Of a stretch of DNA of 64,000 nt, positions 42,261-51,679 are shown piece after piece. This stretch comes from Lactobacillus sp. ESL0700. Lineage in GTDB: Bacteria > Bacillota > Bacilli > Lactobacillales > Lactobacillaceae. The DNA lies in assembly GCF_029392095.1 (NCBI RefSeq), contig NZ_CP113930.1, forward strand, positions 1,623,001 to 1,687,000, in the 5' to 3' direction. Under the pieces are notes generated by a model. It did not search any database and was not told where the DNA came from. It was given only the letters and a program-made list of their open reading frames with translations. How positions within the stretch are numbered: position 1 is the first letter of the stretch; each line of letters opens with the position of its first letter. The position numbers and the translations under genes are program-made.

Positions 42261-43544
42261 ATGATCGATAACACACCTCAAAAAATCAAGGCCTACCTTG
42301 CAGGCGTCAATTTAAATGATCCTAACTTCGACTACTACATGACTGAGCTAGCCAATTTGACCGCAGCTAACAACATGGAAGTCGTTGGTCAATCACATCA
42401 AAACGCCGTCCAAGTTGTGGCCGGAACCTACTTTGGCCTTGGTAAAATCAACGAAATTAAAGATATGGCTCGTGGTCTAAAAGCCAAAGTATTAATTATC
42501 AACGACGAACTATCACCAGTGCAAATTCGTAATTTAGAAAAATTAACCAAATTACGAGTAATTGACCGAACAGAATTAATTCTCGAAATTTTTGCTAGTC
42601 GTGCCCGCTCCAAGCAAGCCAAATTACAAGTGCAACTGGCACGATTGCAATATGAATTGCCTCGGTTGCACCCTTCAGAAAATAGCCTTGACCAACAGCG
42701 CGGCAATGGTGGTTCAACTGGCGGTGGTTTCGCCAATCGTGGTGCTGGTGAGTCGAAGCTAGAAATGAACCGCAGAACAATTGGCAAGCAAATTTCTGCG
42801 ATTAAAAAAGAGCTGAAGGCTATTGTGGGGCAAGAAGAAATCAAGGCTAAGCGCCGCAACCAAAACCATATCCCCAAGGTTGCTCTGGTGGGCTACACTA
42901 ACGCGGGCAAGTCAACAACAATGAATGGCTTGTTGCAAGAGTTCAGCACTGAAAATAGCGACAAACAGGTTTTTGTCAAAAATATGCTGTTTGCAACACT
43001 AGATACTAGCGTTCGCCGAATTGAATTGGGGAACAATTTCAGCTTCATCTTGTCTGATACCGTTGGTTTTATTTCCAAATTACCTCACAACTTGGTGGAA
43101 TCATTCAAGGCAACTTTGCAAGAAGCAAAAGATGCTGACCTGCTGATCAATGTTGTTGACGCTGCTGACCCGAACATGATCCAAATGATTCGTACCACGC
43201 AAAATGTGCTGGCAGAAATTGGCATCAAAGACATCCCGATGATTACTGCCTATAACAAGGCGGACAAGACCGAGCGTAATTACCCTCAGATTGAAGGCAG
43301 TGACATTTTATATGCAGCAACTGATCCAGCCTCAATTAAAATGCTAGCGCAACTGATTACTAAACGCATTTTTGCCAACTATGAACAGCTAAACCTATTG
43401 CTCCCTTTAACTGATGGCAAAGAATTAGCTTACTTGCACGAGCACGCTCAAGTAATGGACGAGCAATATCAAGCTGATGGCATTCACGTTTGTGTTCGCT
43501 TAGCTCCAGAAAAGCAGGCACAATTTCAAAAATATATTATTTAA
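42261..43544 (+). CDS. hflX: Ribosome-associated GTPase HflX
   Basis: 427 residues. The N-terminal HflX domain with Gly-rich stretch (NGGSTGGGFANRGAGESKLE, about 150-170) precedes a GTPase domain: G1 GYTNAGKS (about 214), G3 DTVGFI, G4 NKAD. HflX splits stalled 70S ribosomes after heat or antibiotic stress and may confer tolerance to macrolides. It reads plus, opposite to its neighbours, and has its own promoter and terminator. Confidence 0.95.
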   Translation: MIDNTPQKIKAYLAGVNLNDPNFDYYMTELANLTAANNMEVVGQSHQNAVQVVAGTYFGLGKINEIKDMARGLKAKVLIINDELSPVQIRNLEKLTKLRVIDRTELILEIFASRARSKQAKLQVQLARLQYELPRLHPSENSLDQQRGNGGSTGGGFANRGAGESKLEMNRRTIGKQISAIKKELKAIVGQEEIKAKRRNQNHIPKVALVGYTNAGKSTTMNGLLQEFSTENSDKQVFVKNMLFATLDTSVRRIELGNNFSFILSDTVGFISKLPHNLVESFKATLQEAKDADLLINVVDAADPNMIQMIRTTQNVLAEIGIKDIPMITAYNKADKTERNYPQIEGSDILYAATDPASIKMLAQLITKRIFANYEQLNLLLPLTDGKELAYLHEHAQVMDEQYQADGIHVCVRLAPEKQAQFQKYII

Positions 43545-43558
43545 ATAATTGCAACGCA

Positions 43559-43600
43559 AAAAACAGTTAGTTGATTTTTACATCATCTAACTGTTTTTTA
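43559..43600 (+). terminator. Terminator after hflX
   Basis: Stem AAAACAGTTAG...CTAACTGTTTTTT with T-run. Confidence 0.8.
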
Positions 43601-43629
43601 TTAAATATTCTATTCTTTGTACATTTTTT

Positions 43630-43664
43630 CCTGTTAATGATACCTTGTAGTATTCTTTAACAGG
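43630..43664. repeat. Hairpin-forming inverted repeat
   Basis: CCTGTTAA (43630-43637) and TTAACAGG (43657-43664) with an inner ATAC/GTAT pair. It lies between hflX and the transposase remnant and could be an old element end. Confidence 0.4.
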
Positions 43665-43742
43665 ATATTTTTATACAAAAATAGAGACCATAACTTCGCC
43701 TCAAATTTCCCAATACTACTCAAGAAAGGTTGGGGCTTTTCT

Positions 43743-43970
43743 ATGTCCTCTATTGATAACTATTCTACTAAGCTTTTATTTGCTATTAAAGATCCTAATC
43801 TAACTTTTCCTCATTTTTATTATAATTCTGATCACCTTACCAAAATATTAGTTACCGAACTAACCCTACCTTCAAGCATTTGTCCCAACTTTCAAGCTGC
43901 TTTTAAACCACTTCCAATTGAGCCCCATAAGCAAAGCCTATACTGCCATAACTGTCATCATTTTTTATGA
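43743..43970 (+). pseudogene. ISL3-family transposase, N-terminal remnant
   Basis: About 75 codons starting MSSIDNYSTKLLFAIKDPNLTF and ending SLYCHNCHHFL. ISL3 transposases begin with this type of segment (Ser/Thr-K-LL-x-IKDPNL, then a zinc-finger region with paired Cys, here reduced). The DDE catalytic domain of about 330 residues is absent. A likely insertion-sequence scar next to the sugar operon; no flanking target duplication could be identified. Confidence 0.65.
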
Positions 43971-43977
43971 CTAATAG

Positions 43978-44850
43978 TTATTCTTTCAATAATCTCTTTG
44001 CTAAAGCAAAATCACCCACAGTAGCCGAACCATTATCTTGGATTTCCGGTAGAATAATATATTGTTCAAGTGCAGGAACATGAACATAATTGTTCAATAT
44101 TTTAGCAAAATCACAACGCACCTTTTGTAAAAATTCCTCACTAGTTACGCCACCGCCAAAAATAATTTTATCTGGCCGCAAAATCAGTGTAACTTGCAAA
44201 GCTGCTTGCGCCACATAATAGCTCATGATGTCCCAAGTTGGATCAGATAAAGGTACTTCCTTACCAGGTTTATTTAAGCGAGCTTCAAATGTCGGTCCAG
44301 AAACCAAACCCTCAAGACAATCTTGGTGAAATGGGCAAACACCAGCAAAATTCAGGTCATTTGGGTGCCGCTTAAGCAAAACATGCCCCATTTCCGGATG
44401 TCCTTGAGTACCAATAAGCTTGCCATCAATAATGGCGCCACCGCCTACACCTGTACCAATTGTGTAATAAACTAGGCTGTCAATGTTCTCATTACCTAAC
44501 AAAGACATAACATATTCTCCATAGGCTGAGCCATTAACATCCGTAGTAAAGAACATTGGCACATTAATTTTAGACTTTAAATAGCCAACAAAATCTGTAT
44601 TTTGCCAACCTGCTTTTGGTGTATCCGTAATAAAACCGTAGTTAGGCGCTGTTGAACGTACTTCAATCGGACCAAACGAAGCAATTCCAATTGCGTCAAC
44701 AGCAAATTTTTCAAAATAATCAGCCGTTTTTCTTAATGTTTCTTCAGGCGTAGTTGTAGGAATGGTAAGTTTATCTTTAATTTGATAATTCTCATTACCA
44801 ATTGCACACACAAATTTCGTTCCCCCAGCTTCAATTGATCCTAAAATCAT
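43978..44850 (-). CDS. scrK: Fructokinase (ROK family)
   Basis: 290 residues. The phosphate-binding start SIEAGGTKFVCAIG, the sugar site ASFGPIEV, and the zinc cluster (GHPEMGHVLLKRH, CPFHQDCLEG) are those of bacterial ScrK fructokinases. It phosphorylates fructose released by the GH32 enzyme encoded just upstream (23 nt from its stop). It closes the PTS-GH32 operon. Confidence 0.93.
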   Translation of the reverse strand: MILGSIEAGGTKFVCAIGNENYQIKDKLTIPTTTPEETLRKTADYFEKFAVDAIGIASFGPIEVRSTAPNYGFITDTPKAGWQNTDFVGYLKSKINVPMFFTTDVNGSAYGEYVMSLLGNENIDSLVYYTIGTGVGGGAIIDGKLIGTQGHPEMGHVLLKRHPNDLNFAGVCPFHQDCLEGLVSGPTFEARLNKPGKEVPLSDPTWDIMSYYVAQAALQVTLILRPDKIIFGGGVTSEEFLQKVRCDFAKILNNYVHVPALEQYIILPEIQDNGSATVGDFALAKRLLKE

Positions 44851-44872
44851 TTGCTTAACTCCTTTATAGTTT

Positions 44873-46234
44873 TTATTTAAAGATTGACTTTAAACGATAA
44901 TTAATTCCACTTATTTTTTCACTTGCAGAAATTTTAATGCTTATTAACTCATTTGAAAATTCACACTTGTTAGTAAAGACATATTTCCCATCATTTATAA
45001 AAACTTCTGTTAGACCGTTATCAATGTACAAGTCAATCTTTTTTATTTTATTTACCTTTTCAATTTTGTTAACATGATTTCTAATTTCATCATGAACATC
45101 AATTTTTAAAGCCTCATTATAATTTATTATATATTCTGCCTTAGGCGAAACAATTTTAATAATAAAATTTTGAGGTAAACTTGTAAACAAAAATTCAGAT
45201 ACACTAGAATAATGTTGAGAATCTTGAATTAACGTTCCACTGTCTATTCGAAGATTATTCATTTCTGAAATAGGATTTAATAGCAGCTTTTCATTCTTTT
45301 CTTGCAAAAACCTTGGTAGCGTTAAGGCACCGATACTCATAAAATTATGTTTTTTCTCTTTTTCCTGCTCTTCTGGCAAACCAAACCAACCAATTAATAT
45401 TCTGCGCCTATTAATTGGATCATAAATGGTTTGCGGAGCATAAAAATCATACCCAAAATCAATTTTTTTACCGTCAGGTAAACTTGAGTTTAAAGGAAAG
45501 TCATTTTCTATATAATACAAAGTATTAAATCCATGTTTTTCAGTAGTTTTTATTCCCTTAGGTGAGCCTAAAATAACGCTTTTTTCAGCAATAGAAAAGT
45601 AATCTGGGCATTCAATCATATTACCTAAGTCCTTATTTTTATTAATAAGTTTACCAACATAGTTCCAGTTCTTATAAATATTTTTAGCTCTATAAAGAAG
45701 CAATTGACCTCTACCCTCAATACTCTCACTTCCAACTAAAATATAATAAGAATCATTTTTTCTAAAGATTTTAGGATCTCTAAAGCGCTGAGTGCTTATT
45801 TTTGCATCCCGTTTGATTACAGGATTATTCTGATACTTTTTAAAATGAACTCCATCTGTACTTTCAGCTAGACAAATTGTTTCTTCATAAGAGTCCCTAA
45901 CATTTCTATGTCCGGCATATGCTAAAACTAATTTATTTTCTATCACTATTGCACTACCTGAAAAGCAACCGTTTTGGTCATAAGTTTCATCTGGCGCTAG
46001 CGCAAAATCTATTTGTTTCCAAGTAATCAAATCTTTTGATACAAAGTGCCCCCAAAAAATATTATCAGTGTTTGTCGCAAATGGATTATTTTGAAAAAAC
46101 ACATGATACATGCCTTTAAAAAATACTAATCCATTAGGATCATTTGACCAACCAGAGTTCGGAGACAAATGATATGTGTATCTACGTTTTTCAGTAGTTT
46201 GCAAAGTTTGATTTGCTTTTTGAATCAAATTCAT
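44873..46234 (-). CDS. GH32 family beta-fructosidase / sucrose-6-phosphate hydrolase
   Basis: 453 residues from ATG 46234 (GGAG 9 nt upstream). The nucleophile motif is GWSNDPNGLVFF (Asp about 30), the transition-state Asp is in RFRDPKIF, and the acid/base Glu is in MIECPDYF. The usual residue before NDPN is Met or Ile; here it is Ser. No signal peptide is present, so it splits imported (phosphorylated) sucrose or fructo-oligosaccharides inside the cell. A 14-bp hairpin separates it from the PTS genes. Confidence 0.9.
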   Translation of the reverse strand: MNLIQKANQTLQTTEKRRYTYHLSPNSGWSNDPNGLVFFKGMYHVFFQNNPFATNTDNIFWGHFVSKDLITWKQIDFALAPDETYDQNGCFSGSAIVIENKLVLAYAGHRNVRDSYEETICLAESTDGVHFKKYQNNPVIKRDAKISTQRFRDPKIFRKNDSYYILVGSESIEGRGQLLLYRAKNIYKNWNYVGKLINKNKDLGNMIECPDYFSIAEKSVILGSPKGIKTTEKHGFNTLYYIENDFPLNSSLPDGKKIDFGYDFYAPQTIYDPINRRRILIGWFGLPEEQEKEKKHNFMSIGALTLPRFLQEKNEKLLLNPISEMNNLRIDSGTLIQDSQHYSSVSEFLFTSLPQNFIIKIVSPKAEYIINYNEALKIDVHDEIRNHVNKIEKVNKIKKIDLYIDNGLTEVFINDGKYVFTNKCEFSNELISIKISASEKISGINYRLKSIFK

Positions 46235-46264
46235 TAAATATTTCTCCATGTCTTTATAAACAAT

Positions 46265-46296
46265 AAAAGTAGTAAGAATGTGTTCTTACTACTTTT
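46265..46296 (-). terminator. Hairpin between PTS EIIA and GH32 genes
   Basis: A perfect 14-bp stem, AAAAGTAGTAAGAA / TTCTTACTACTTTT, with a moderate T tract on the minus strand. It may be a leaky terminator or an mRNA processing/stability element. Confidence 0.7.
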
Positions 46297-46300
46297 AATT

Positions 46301-46717
46301 TTATTCGTCATCTGCATTGCCTAAAGAATTCAATTTTTCTGTATAGCTTTGCAATTTACTACTTTCAAAAAGCTTAGGAACAGCCTTTTCCACAGAGAAA
46401 CCTTGATTTTTCAAGTTTACTGCTTCAATTAAAGTTGGCATATTAACGCCAGCTAATATTTCTGAATCCTTACCTACTAAAGACATTCTTTTAACAATTT
46501 CATTAAAAGGAGTCCCATAGGGTAAATCTGCTAAAAATAAAACATTTTCACCCTTAACAGAATTTACTGCTTGATCCATTCTTTTTTGAAATGAAGCTAA
46601 GCCATCTTCACCTATGCTGACCGTAATAATATCGTTTTCTTCAGGAAAGAAAAGCTTTAATGACTCTCTCATCGCAGCAGCAAAAGGTCCATGTGAAGCA
46701 ATAACTATTTTAAACAA
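46301..46717 (-). CDS. levD: Mannose-type PTS EIIA (LevD-like)
   Basis: 138 residues. The His phosphorylation site is IVIASHGPFAAAM (His 9), followed by VLFLADLPYGTPFNEI and ILAGVNMPTLIEA, the ManX/LevD pattern. It passes phosphate from HPr to the IIB encoded directly upstream. Together with LevE, LevF and LevG it forms a complete mannose-family transporter. Confidence 0.9.
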   Translation of the reverse strand: MFKIVIASHGPFAAAMRESLKLFFPEENDIITVSIGEDGLASFQKRMDQAVNSVKGENVLFLADLPYGTPFNEIVKRMSLVGKDSEILAGVNMPTLIEAVNLKNQGFSVEKAVPKLFESSKLQSYTEKLNSLGNADDE

Positions 46718-46738
46718 ATCTTTTCTCCCTTTTTAAAT

Positions 46739-47215
46739 TTAAATTATATCCTTTAAATATACTTTCTTATCGGTTGGTACCATTATTGCAGTAATTTCAA
46801 CCCCACGGTCTAGTAACTCATGAAAAGCTGCTTCTTCTTCAGGAGTTATGCTAACACTAGCTTTAATATGGCGTGTATTATCCCTAGTAGACATATTACC
46901 AACGTTAATCTTATGAATATCTAAGCCATTATCAATAAGTCTAACCAATGTTTGTGGGTCTTTAGCGATAACTAACACACGTTGGCCTTTATACTTACCG
47001 TTTTTAATATTATTAGTTGCTTTTTCTTCTGAAATTAATGACGTCGAAACGTTTGATGGAGCTGCTATTCTAAGCATTGTCTTTTGAACCTCATTTTGAG
47101 ATACTTCATCATTAATAACCATTATTCTTGTTGCACCCAATTCGTTGGTCCACAATGTTGCAACTTGACCGTGAATTAGCCGATCATCAATTCTAATATG
47201 AATTATACCTTCCAT
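46739..47215 (-). CDS. levE: Mannose-type PTS EIIB (LevE-like)
   Basis: About 158 residues from ATG 47215. The start IIHIRIDDRLIHGQVATLW carries the phospho-His (IHGQV) of the family. It transfers phosphate to the sugar. The ORF can be extended upstream to a TTG without a better ribosome site. Confidence 0.9.
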   Translation of the reverse strand: MEGIIHIRIDDRLIHGQVATLWTNELGATRIMVINDEVSQNEVQKTMLRIAAPSNVSTSLISEEKATNNIKNGKYKGQRVLVIAKDPQTLVRLIDNGLDIHKINVGNMSTRDNTRHIKASVSITPEEEAAFHELLDRGVEITAIMVPTDKKVYLKDII

Positions 47216-47240
47216 AACAATATCCAACTTTCTTTAACTA

Positions 47241-48035
47241 TTATTTCATTATTCCTAACACATATAATACGATAGCTAACACGATTATAATTAAAATAAT
47301 GTAAATTGGTTTAACTTTTTTACCTAATAAGTAATAAACACCAAATACCAATGCAGCAGGTAATAAACCTGGCATAATTTGATTTAAAATTTGATTACCT
47401 GTCATGGTTAAAGAGCCCTGCTTAAACTTTAATGCTAAGTTAGGTTTTACAACAGTAGGTATCAATCCACCAACAACCATCAAGCCCAAAATTGAAACAC
47501 TTTCCGTAATTAATTTCATTTTGGTTTCAATTGAAGTAAGTAAACTAGTTCCTGATTTCATACCTGCCTTAAACAACGGAATACCTAATGCACGAAGTAA
47601 CCAAGTAACAATAAACCATAAGAAAATTCCTAACGGGCTTCCACTTAAAGCCATGTTAGCAGCAATAGCACCAAAGATTGTCCAAGGAATAACAACAAAA
47701 ACACTATCACCTAATCCGGCTAACGGCCCCATCAGACCTGTCTTAAGACCCATGATTGTTTTTAAACTCTTGGATTTTTCTTTCTCTTCAATTCCTATGT
47801 TCATTCCTAATACATAAGGAGCAAGATATGGATTAGTATTAAAGAATTGCAAATGAGTTTTTACGGATTCTTTTAAGCCCTTAGGGTCACCTGCATAATT
47901 TTCTTTTAAAAAAGGCAACATTGAATAGGTATATGCTAGCCCCATCATCTTTTCATAGTTTAATGAGGCACCACCATTTAAAATCCATCTAAATAAAACA
48001 CGATTCTTTGTTTTATTACTTACTTTATTATTCAT
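47241..48035 (-). CDS. levG: Mannose-type PTS EIID (LevG-like)
   Basis: About 264 residues from ATG 48035, which overlaps the stop of the IIC gene by 8 nt and lies 11 nt after GGAGG. FRWILNGGASLNYEKMMGLAYTYSMLPFLKENY is the IID signature, and 2-3 hydrophobic helices near the C-terminus complete it. IID forms the membrane complex with IIC. Confidence 0.92.
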   Translation of the reverse strand: MNNKVSNKTKNRVLFRWILNGGASLNYEKMMGLAYTYSMLPFLKENYAGDPKGLKESVKTHLQFFNTNPYLAPYVLGMNIGIEEKEKSKSLKTIMGLKTGLMGPLAGLGDSVFVVIPWTIFGAIAANMALSGSPLGIFLWFIVTWLLRALGIPLFKAGMKSGTSLLTSIETKMKLITESVSILGLMVVGGLIPTVVKPNLALKFKQGSLTMTGNQILNQIMPGLLPAALVFGVYYLLGKKVKPIYIILIIIVLAIVLYVLGIMK

Positions 48036-48804
48036 CTTCGTCCATACCTCCTGTACTTTGCAGATTATTTTGTGATTCACTATTCTTCTTATACAAGATT
48101 AATGCAACAGCTGCACCAGCTAAAGCAATTCCTAGCACACTCATCTTCAAATACACTGCGGCAATAAAACCAATAATTAAGTAACCAAAATAGCTTTTTA
48201 CAGGTAAGTAGCGTAGTAATAAGCCAATACCTAATGCAGGTAGCAAATTACCAGCAACACTTAAACCACCAGTTACCCATTGCGGAATGAATGCAATGAT
48301 AGCTTTTACCAATGAAGGACCTGCAATAACTGTCAGTAAAACAGGTAATCCTGAAGCTAACATTGTAGTAACTACACCACAAATTTGCATTATTTCAATT
48401 TTTCCATATTTTTCTTCGTCAACATATTTCTCAGCTTTGTTTTGGAAATAAATATTAATTGTCCACTTCAAAACATCAAGTTCTACCATAAGCATTGCAA
48501 CTGGGATAGCTAAAGTAATTCCAATTGCTGCTTTTTGACCTGTTGTTATTGCAATATATGTTCCGATCAATGCAGCTGTTTGATAATCTGGTACAGATGC
48601 ACCACCAAAACTAGAAATTCCTAATGTCATTAACTGGAGCGTCCCACCAATATACAATCCAGTAGAAACATCACCTAAAATTAAACCAACCAGAAATCCA
48701 GCAACTACAGGTTGTGAAGTACCAATCATTGGGCCATTTTTATCATAATTAATAAAGAACCCATATATCACGATCAGTGCTATTTGCCAAAATTGTACAT
48801 TCAC
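48028..48804 (-). CDS. levF: Mannose-type PTS EIIC (LevF-like)
   Basis: 258 residues with about 7-8 hydrophobic helices. GLILGDVSTGLYIGGTLQLMTLGISSFGGASVPDYQTAALIGT is the IIC hallmark. The start is GTG with GAGGAGG upstream. It is the first gene of the operon, behind a sigma-54 promoter at 48878-48895. Confidence 0.92.
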   Translation of the reverse strand: MNVQFWQIALIVIYGFFINYDKNGPMIGTSQPVVAGFLVGLILGDVSTGLYIGGTLQLMTLGISSFGGASVPDYQTAALIGTYIAITTGQKAAIGITLAIPVAMLMVELDVLKWTINIYFQNKAEKYVDEEKYGKIEIMQICGVVTTMLASGLPVLLTVIAGPSLVKAIIAFIPQWVTGGLSVAGNLLPALGIGLLLRYLPVKSYFGYLIIGFIAAVYLKMSVLGIALAGAAVALILYKKNSESQNNLQSTGGMDEDE

Positions 48805-48877
48805 TATAAATCCTCCTCTATACGGTTAAGTATCACTAACAAATTATTAGTTAGCAAATTATCATTCATAAATCTAT

Positions 48878-48895
48878 TAGCAATTTTTATGCCAA
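48878..48895 (-). promoter_or_regulatory. Sigma-54 (-24/-12) promoter of the lev-type PTS operon
   Basis: TTGGCATAAAAATTGCTA on the minus strand matches TTGGCAC-N5-TTGCW with GG and GC elements 12 nt apart. The LevR-like activator gene is directly upstream, which supports it. Confidence 0.9.
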
Positions 48896-48904
48896 GTTAT
48901 AACA

Positions 48905-48945
48905 AAAAAAGCATGACTGACAAAAAAACTTATCAGTCATACTAA
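48905..48945 (-). terminator. Terminator after the LevR-like gene
   Basis: On the minus strand GTATGACTGA / TCAGTCATGC followed by T7; it isolates the PTS promoter from the regulator transcript. Confidence 0.85.
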
Positions 48946-48946
48946 A

Positions 48947-51679
48947 TTAACGATGATTAAAAATAATTTGATCAATATAAACTAACTCCGAAATAGGAAT
49001 TTTCACACTATAATTATCTTTTATCACACTAAATGCCGCTTCAATTTTTTCTAAATCCTGTCCATATTTTTTGGAAAACTCTTTTTCATAGTCGGAGCTA
49101 AGATTATTAGCTTCTTTTCTGATTAACCTTTCAATCAAATAACTAATGTGAACGTACAACGTGAATTTTTTCTGATTTGACAATGTTATTGCAAATTTTC
49201 TTTCTATTACTTGCAGAAAAATTGTAATATCCTCAATTATCTTGGACGCATCCAAAATAGTTACTGAATTAATCGTTCTTTCCAATGAAAAGTTCTTAAC
49301 TAAATCATTAGAAATATTGGCAATTTCATGATCCGTAAATACATTACCCAACCACTTTTTAAATTGAGCTGTACCCTTATCAGAGAGTATTTTTTCCAAA
49401 AAAATAAAATCTATTCCAGTAATTTCAGGGTCTTCAGTACCAATAATCCCTAAAACATTGTACATTTTTTTAATAGTCTCAACCTTATGAATATCTTTCA
49501 AAGCTTGATATTCATAGGGAACTATTTTTATTTTTTTACTATCTGGCAAACATCGTTCTAACATTCTTGCAACATGTGTAGCAGTACCGATACCAGAATA
49601 GCAAGTAGTTAATATTGCTTTAGGCCGATTAGTTTCCGGATAAGTTAACTTGATTTCCAACTTGCTAATCTTTTGCGCTGCTTGACTAATTTCACGAAAA
49701 CTTTGCTTTTTTAGAATACTCTCTCCTACTTCAAGTGCTAAAGTAGTAGAAACGTTATTCATTAAGAGAACAGGAGCATTTATCTGCCTTGGAAATAATT
49801 TCTCGATTTCCTTCAATGAACCCATATCAACTAAAATAATCAGACCGTTCTTAACATCATTATTTTCGCTGTAATCAATAATTTCGTTAGCAATTTGTTG
49901 TGCACTAACATTAAGTGGCATATCAAAAGCATCTAAAATATGGGTATTAAGCAAGCGATTTACAACATTAGCAATACTGCCAGCAGTGGCATAACCATGA
50001 GCTAGTACAATCGCCTTAATTAAACCTGTTTTTGTAATTATCTCTAATTTATTCAAATAAACAGTTAAAAATACATAGTCTACTTCATTTAATTCAATAT
50101 CTAAATTATCCCTGATTAAATTAATTAGCTTCGTAACATAAACATAAACGTCTGCATATTGTTGCTGGACATTCCTATTCAACTTTAGCAGAATTTCTTT
50201 ATTAGCAAACTCATCAATATTCCATTGAATCTTCTGACGTTCAAACAAATAGTAACTAATCGCATAAATGGCATTACCACTAATTTTTAGTTGATAGGCA
50301 TTGGTTAACTGATCAAAAAGATGTTTGACACTTTCAATAATATAAGACAATAAAGGGATTTGCTTGCTGTTATCTTTTTCAAATAATAGAGTGTCAAATA
50401 GCTGATATACAACTTGTTTAAGTTTCGATTCGCATTGCCGCAAATCATAATTACTTTGCTCATAAGTCGAAGTTAACTGCTGCAAACTATTAAGAAAAAT
50501 TTTCTTTTCTGGAAAACTTTGCGCAATCAAATCATCAATTTCAGTTTCATTGGTTATCCTCACAGATTTTCCTGGATTATGATAGAGCTCATTTTTGCTC
50601 TTAGCTAGCACATCAGATGGTAACTGATAAGCTGTGATGTTTATTTCAGCTTTATGTTGCTGTTCAGCATTTGCTTGCGCAATTGTCATTCTAACTGCAT
50701 TCTTTAAGCTCCCAATATTACCTATTGGTTGATAATTAGCTAGTATATCTAAAACTTGATCACTAATTATTAGCGGTTTAGCAACCTTTTTTTGTTCATT
50801 ATTAAGCAATGTATAAACTAAATTTAAGCGTTCATCTTTACTTCTCTGACTAAGTGGAGGCAAAGTAATCTTTACAGGAATTCTACGCATAAATGTTGTT
50901 AAAAAACTAGTTTCTAAATCTTCGGTAGTTGCAAAGCACAGACGAACATTTACTTTTTTCCCTTTTTTAGTTTCACCTACTGGATAAATAAGGCCCTGGT
51001 CTAAATACGTAAATAATTTTTCTTGTCCTTTTGGCCCTAAACGATGAACCTCATCCAAAAATAGAATTCCACCATCTGCTTCAACAAAAGCTCCCTGATG
51101 ATCACTATCAGCACCAGTGAAAGCTCCTTTAGTATAGCCAAACAAATTACTAGTTAATAGTTCAGGATTATCAGCATATTGGGCGCAATTAATAGTAATA
51201 AACGGAGCATTATGAGCAATAAGTTTGTAATTGCGACAAAAACGATTAATCAAACTTACTAAGTAACTTTTACCAGTACCACTTTCACCAGTAATCAACA
51301 AAGGTAACCCATTGTTGGGATATAAAATAGCAGCCCTAACACGCTCAATACTTTCTTTTAAACTTGGATTGATTTTGGTAAAGCTTTTAAAAATATCTTG
51401 TGTTTTATTTTCAATTTCACTCACTGACTTATAGCAATTTTTTTGCAATTTAAAATTCTGACGTTCAAATTCATTCTTATGAAAGTAATACACTGGTCGT
51501 GAATCGACTTTAACCAATTTTTTCTCATTATTTAATTGATTTAAATAAACACTGACAGTATTACGTTTAGCATTTAATTGCTTAGCAATTCCATTAGCCG
51601 TATATTCTTCTCCTAGATTTTCTATGTCGATTGTCTTAGTTTGTCTTTTCAAATAATTAAGAATTTCGTTTTTTAACAT
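48947..51679 (-). CDS. levR: Sigma-54-dependent activator with PRDs (LevR-like)
   Basis: 910 residues. An N-terminal HTH (TANGIAKQLNAKRNTVSVYLNQL) leads to an AAA+ domain. This has Walker A TGESGTGKSY (about 129), the sigma-54 contact loop GAFTGAD, and Walker B GGILFLDEVHRL. Then come a first PRD (about 450-550), an EIIA-Man-like domain (AIVLAHGYATAGSIANVVNRLL), an EIIB-Gat-like domain (AILTTCYSGIGTATHVARML) and a second PRD. It activates the sigma-54 promoter upstream of levF in response to PTS phosphorylation. Confidence 0.93.
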   Translation of the reverse strand: MLKNEILNYLKRQTKTIDIENLGEEYTANGIAKQLNAKRNTVSVYLNQLNNEKKLVKVDSRPVYYFHKNEFERQNFKLQKNCYKSVSEIENKTQDIFKSFTKINPSLKESIERVRAAILYPNNGLPLLITGESGTGKSYLVSLINRFCRNYKLIAHNAPFITINCAQYADNPELLTSNLFGYTKGAFTGADSDHQGAFVEADGGILFLDEVHRLGPKGQEKLFTYLDQGLIYPVGETKKGKKVNVRLCFATTEDLETSFLTTFMRRIPVKITLPPLSQRSKDERLNLVYTLLNNEQKKVAKPLIISDQVLDILANYQPIGNIGSLKNAVRMTIAQANAEQQHKAEINITAYQLPSDVLAKSKNELYHNPGKSVRITNETEIDDLIAQSFPEKKIFLNSLQQLTSTYEQSNYDLRQCESKLKQVVYQLFDTLLFEKDNSKQIPLLSYIIESVKHLFDQLTNAYQLKISGNAIYAISYYLFERQKIQWNIDEFANKEILLKLNRNVQQQYADVYVYVTKLINLIRDNLDIELNEVDYVFLTVYLNKLEIITKTGLIKAIVLAHGYATAGSIANVVNRLLNTHILDAFDMPLNVSAQQIANEIIDYSENNDVKNGLIILVDMGSLKEIEKLFPRQINAPVLLMNNVSTTLALEVGESILKKQSFREISQAAQKISKLEIKLTYPETNRPKAILTTCYSGIGTATHVARMLERCLPDSKKIKIVPYEYQALKDIHKVETIKKMYNVLGIIGTEDPEITGIDFIFLEKILSDKGTAQFKKWLGNVFTDHEIANISNDLVKNFSLERTINSVTILDASKIIEDITIFLQVIERKFAITLSNQKKFTLYVHISYLIERLIRKEANNLSSDYEKEFSKKYGQDLEKIEAAFSVIKDNYSVKIPISELVYIDQIIFNHR

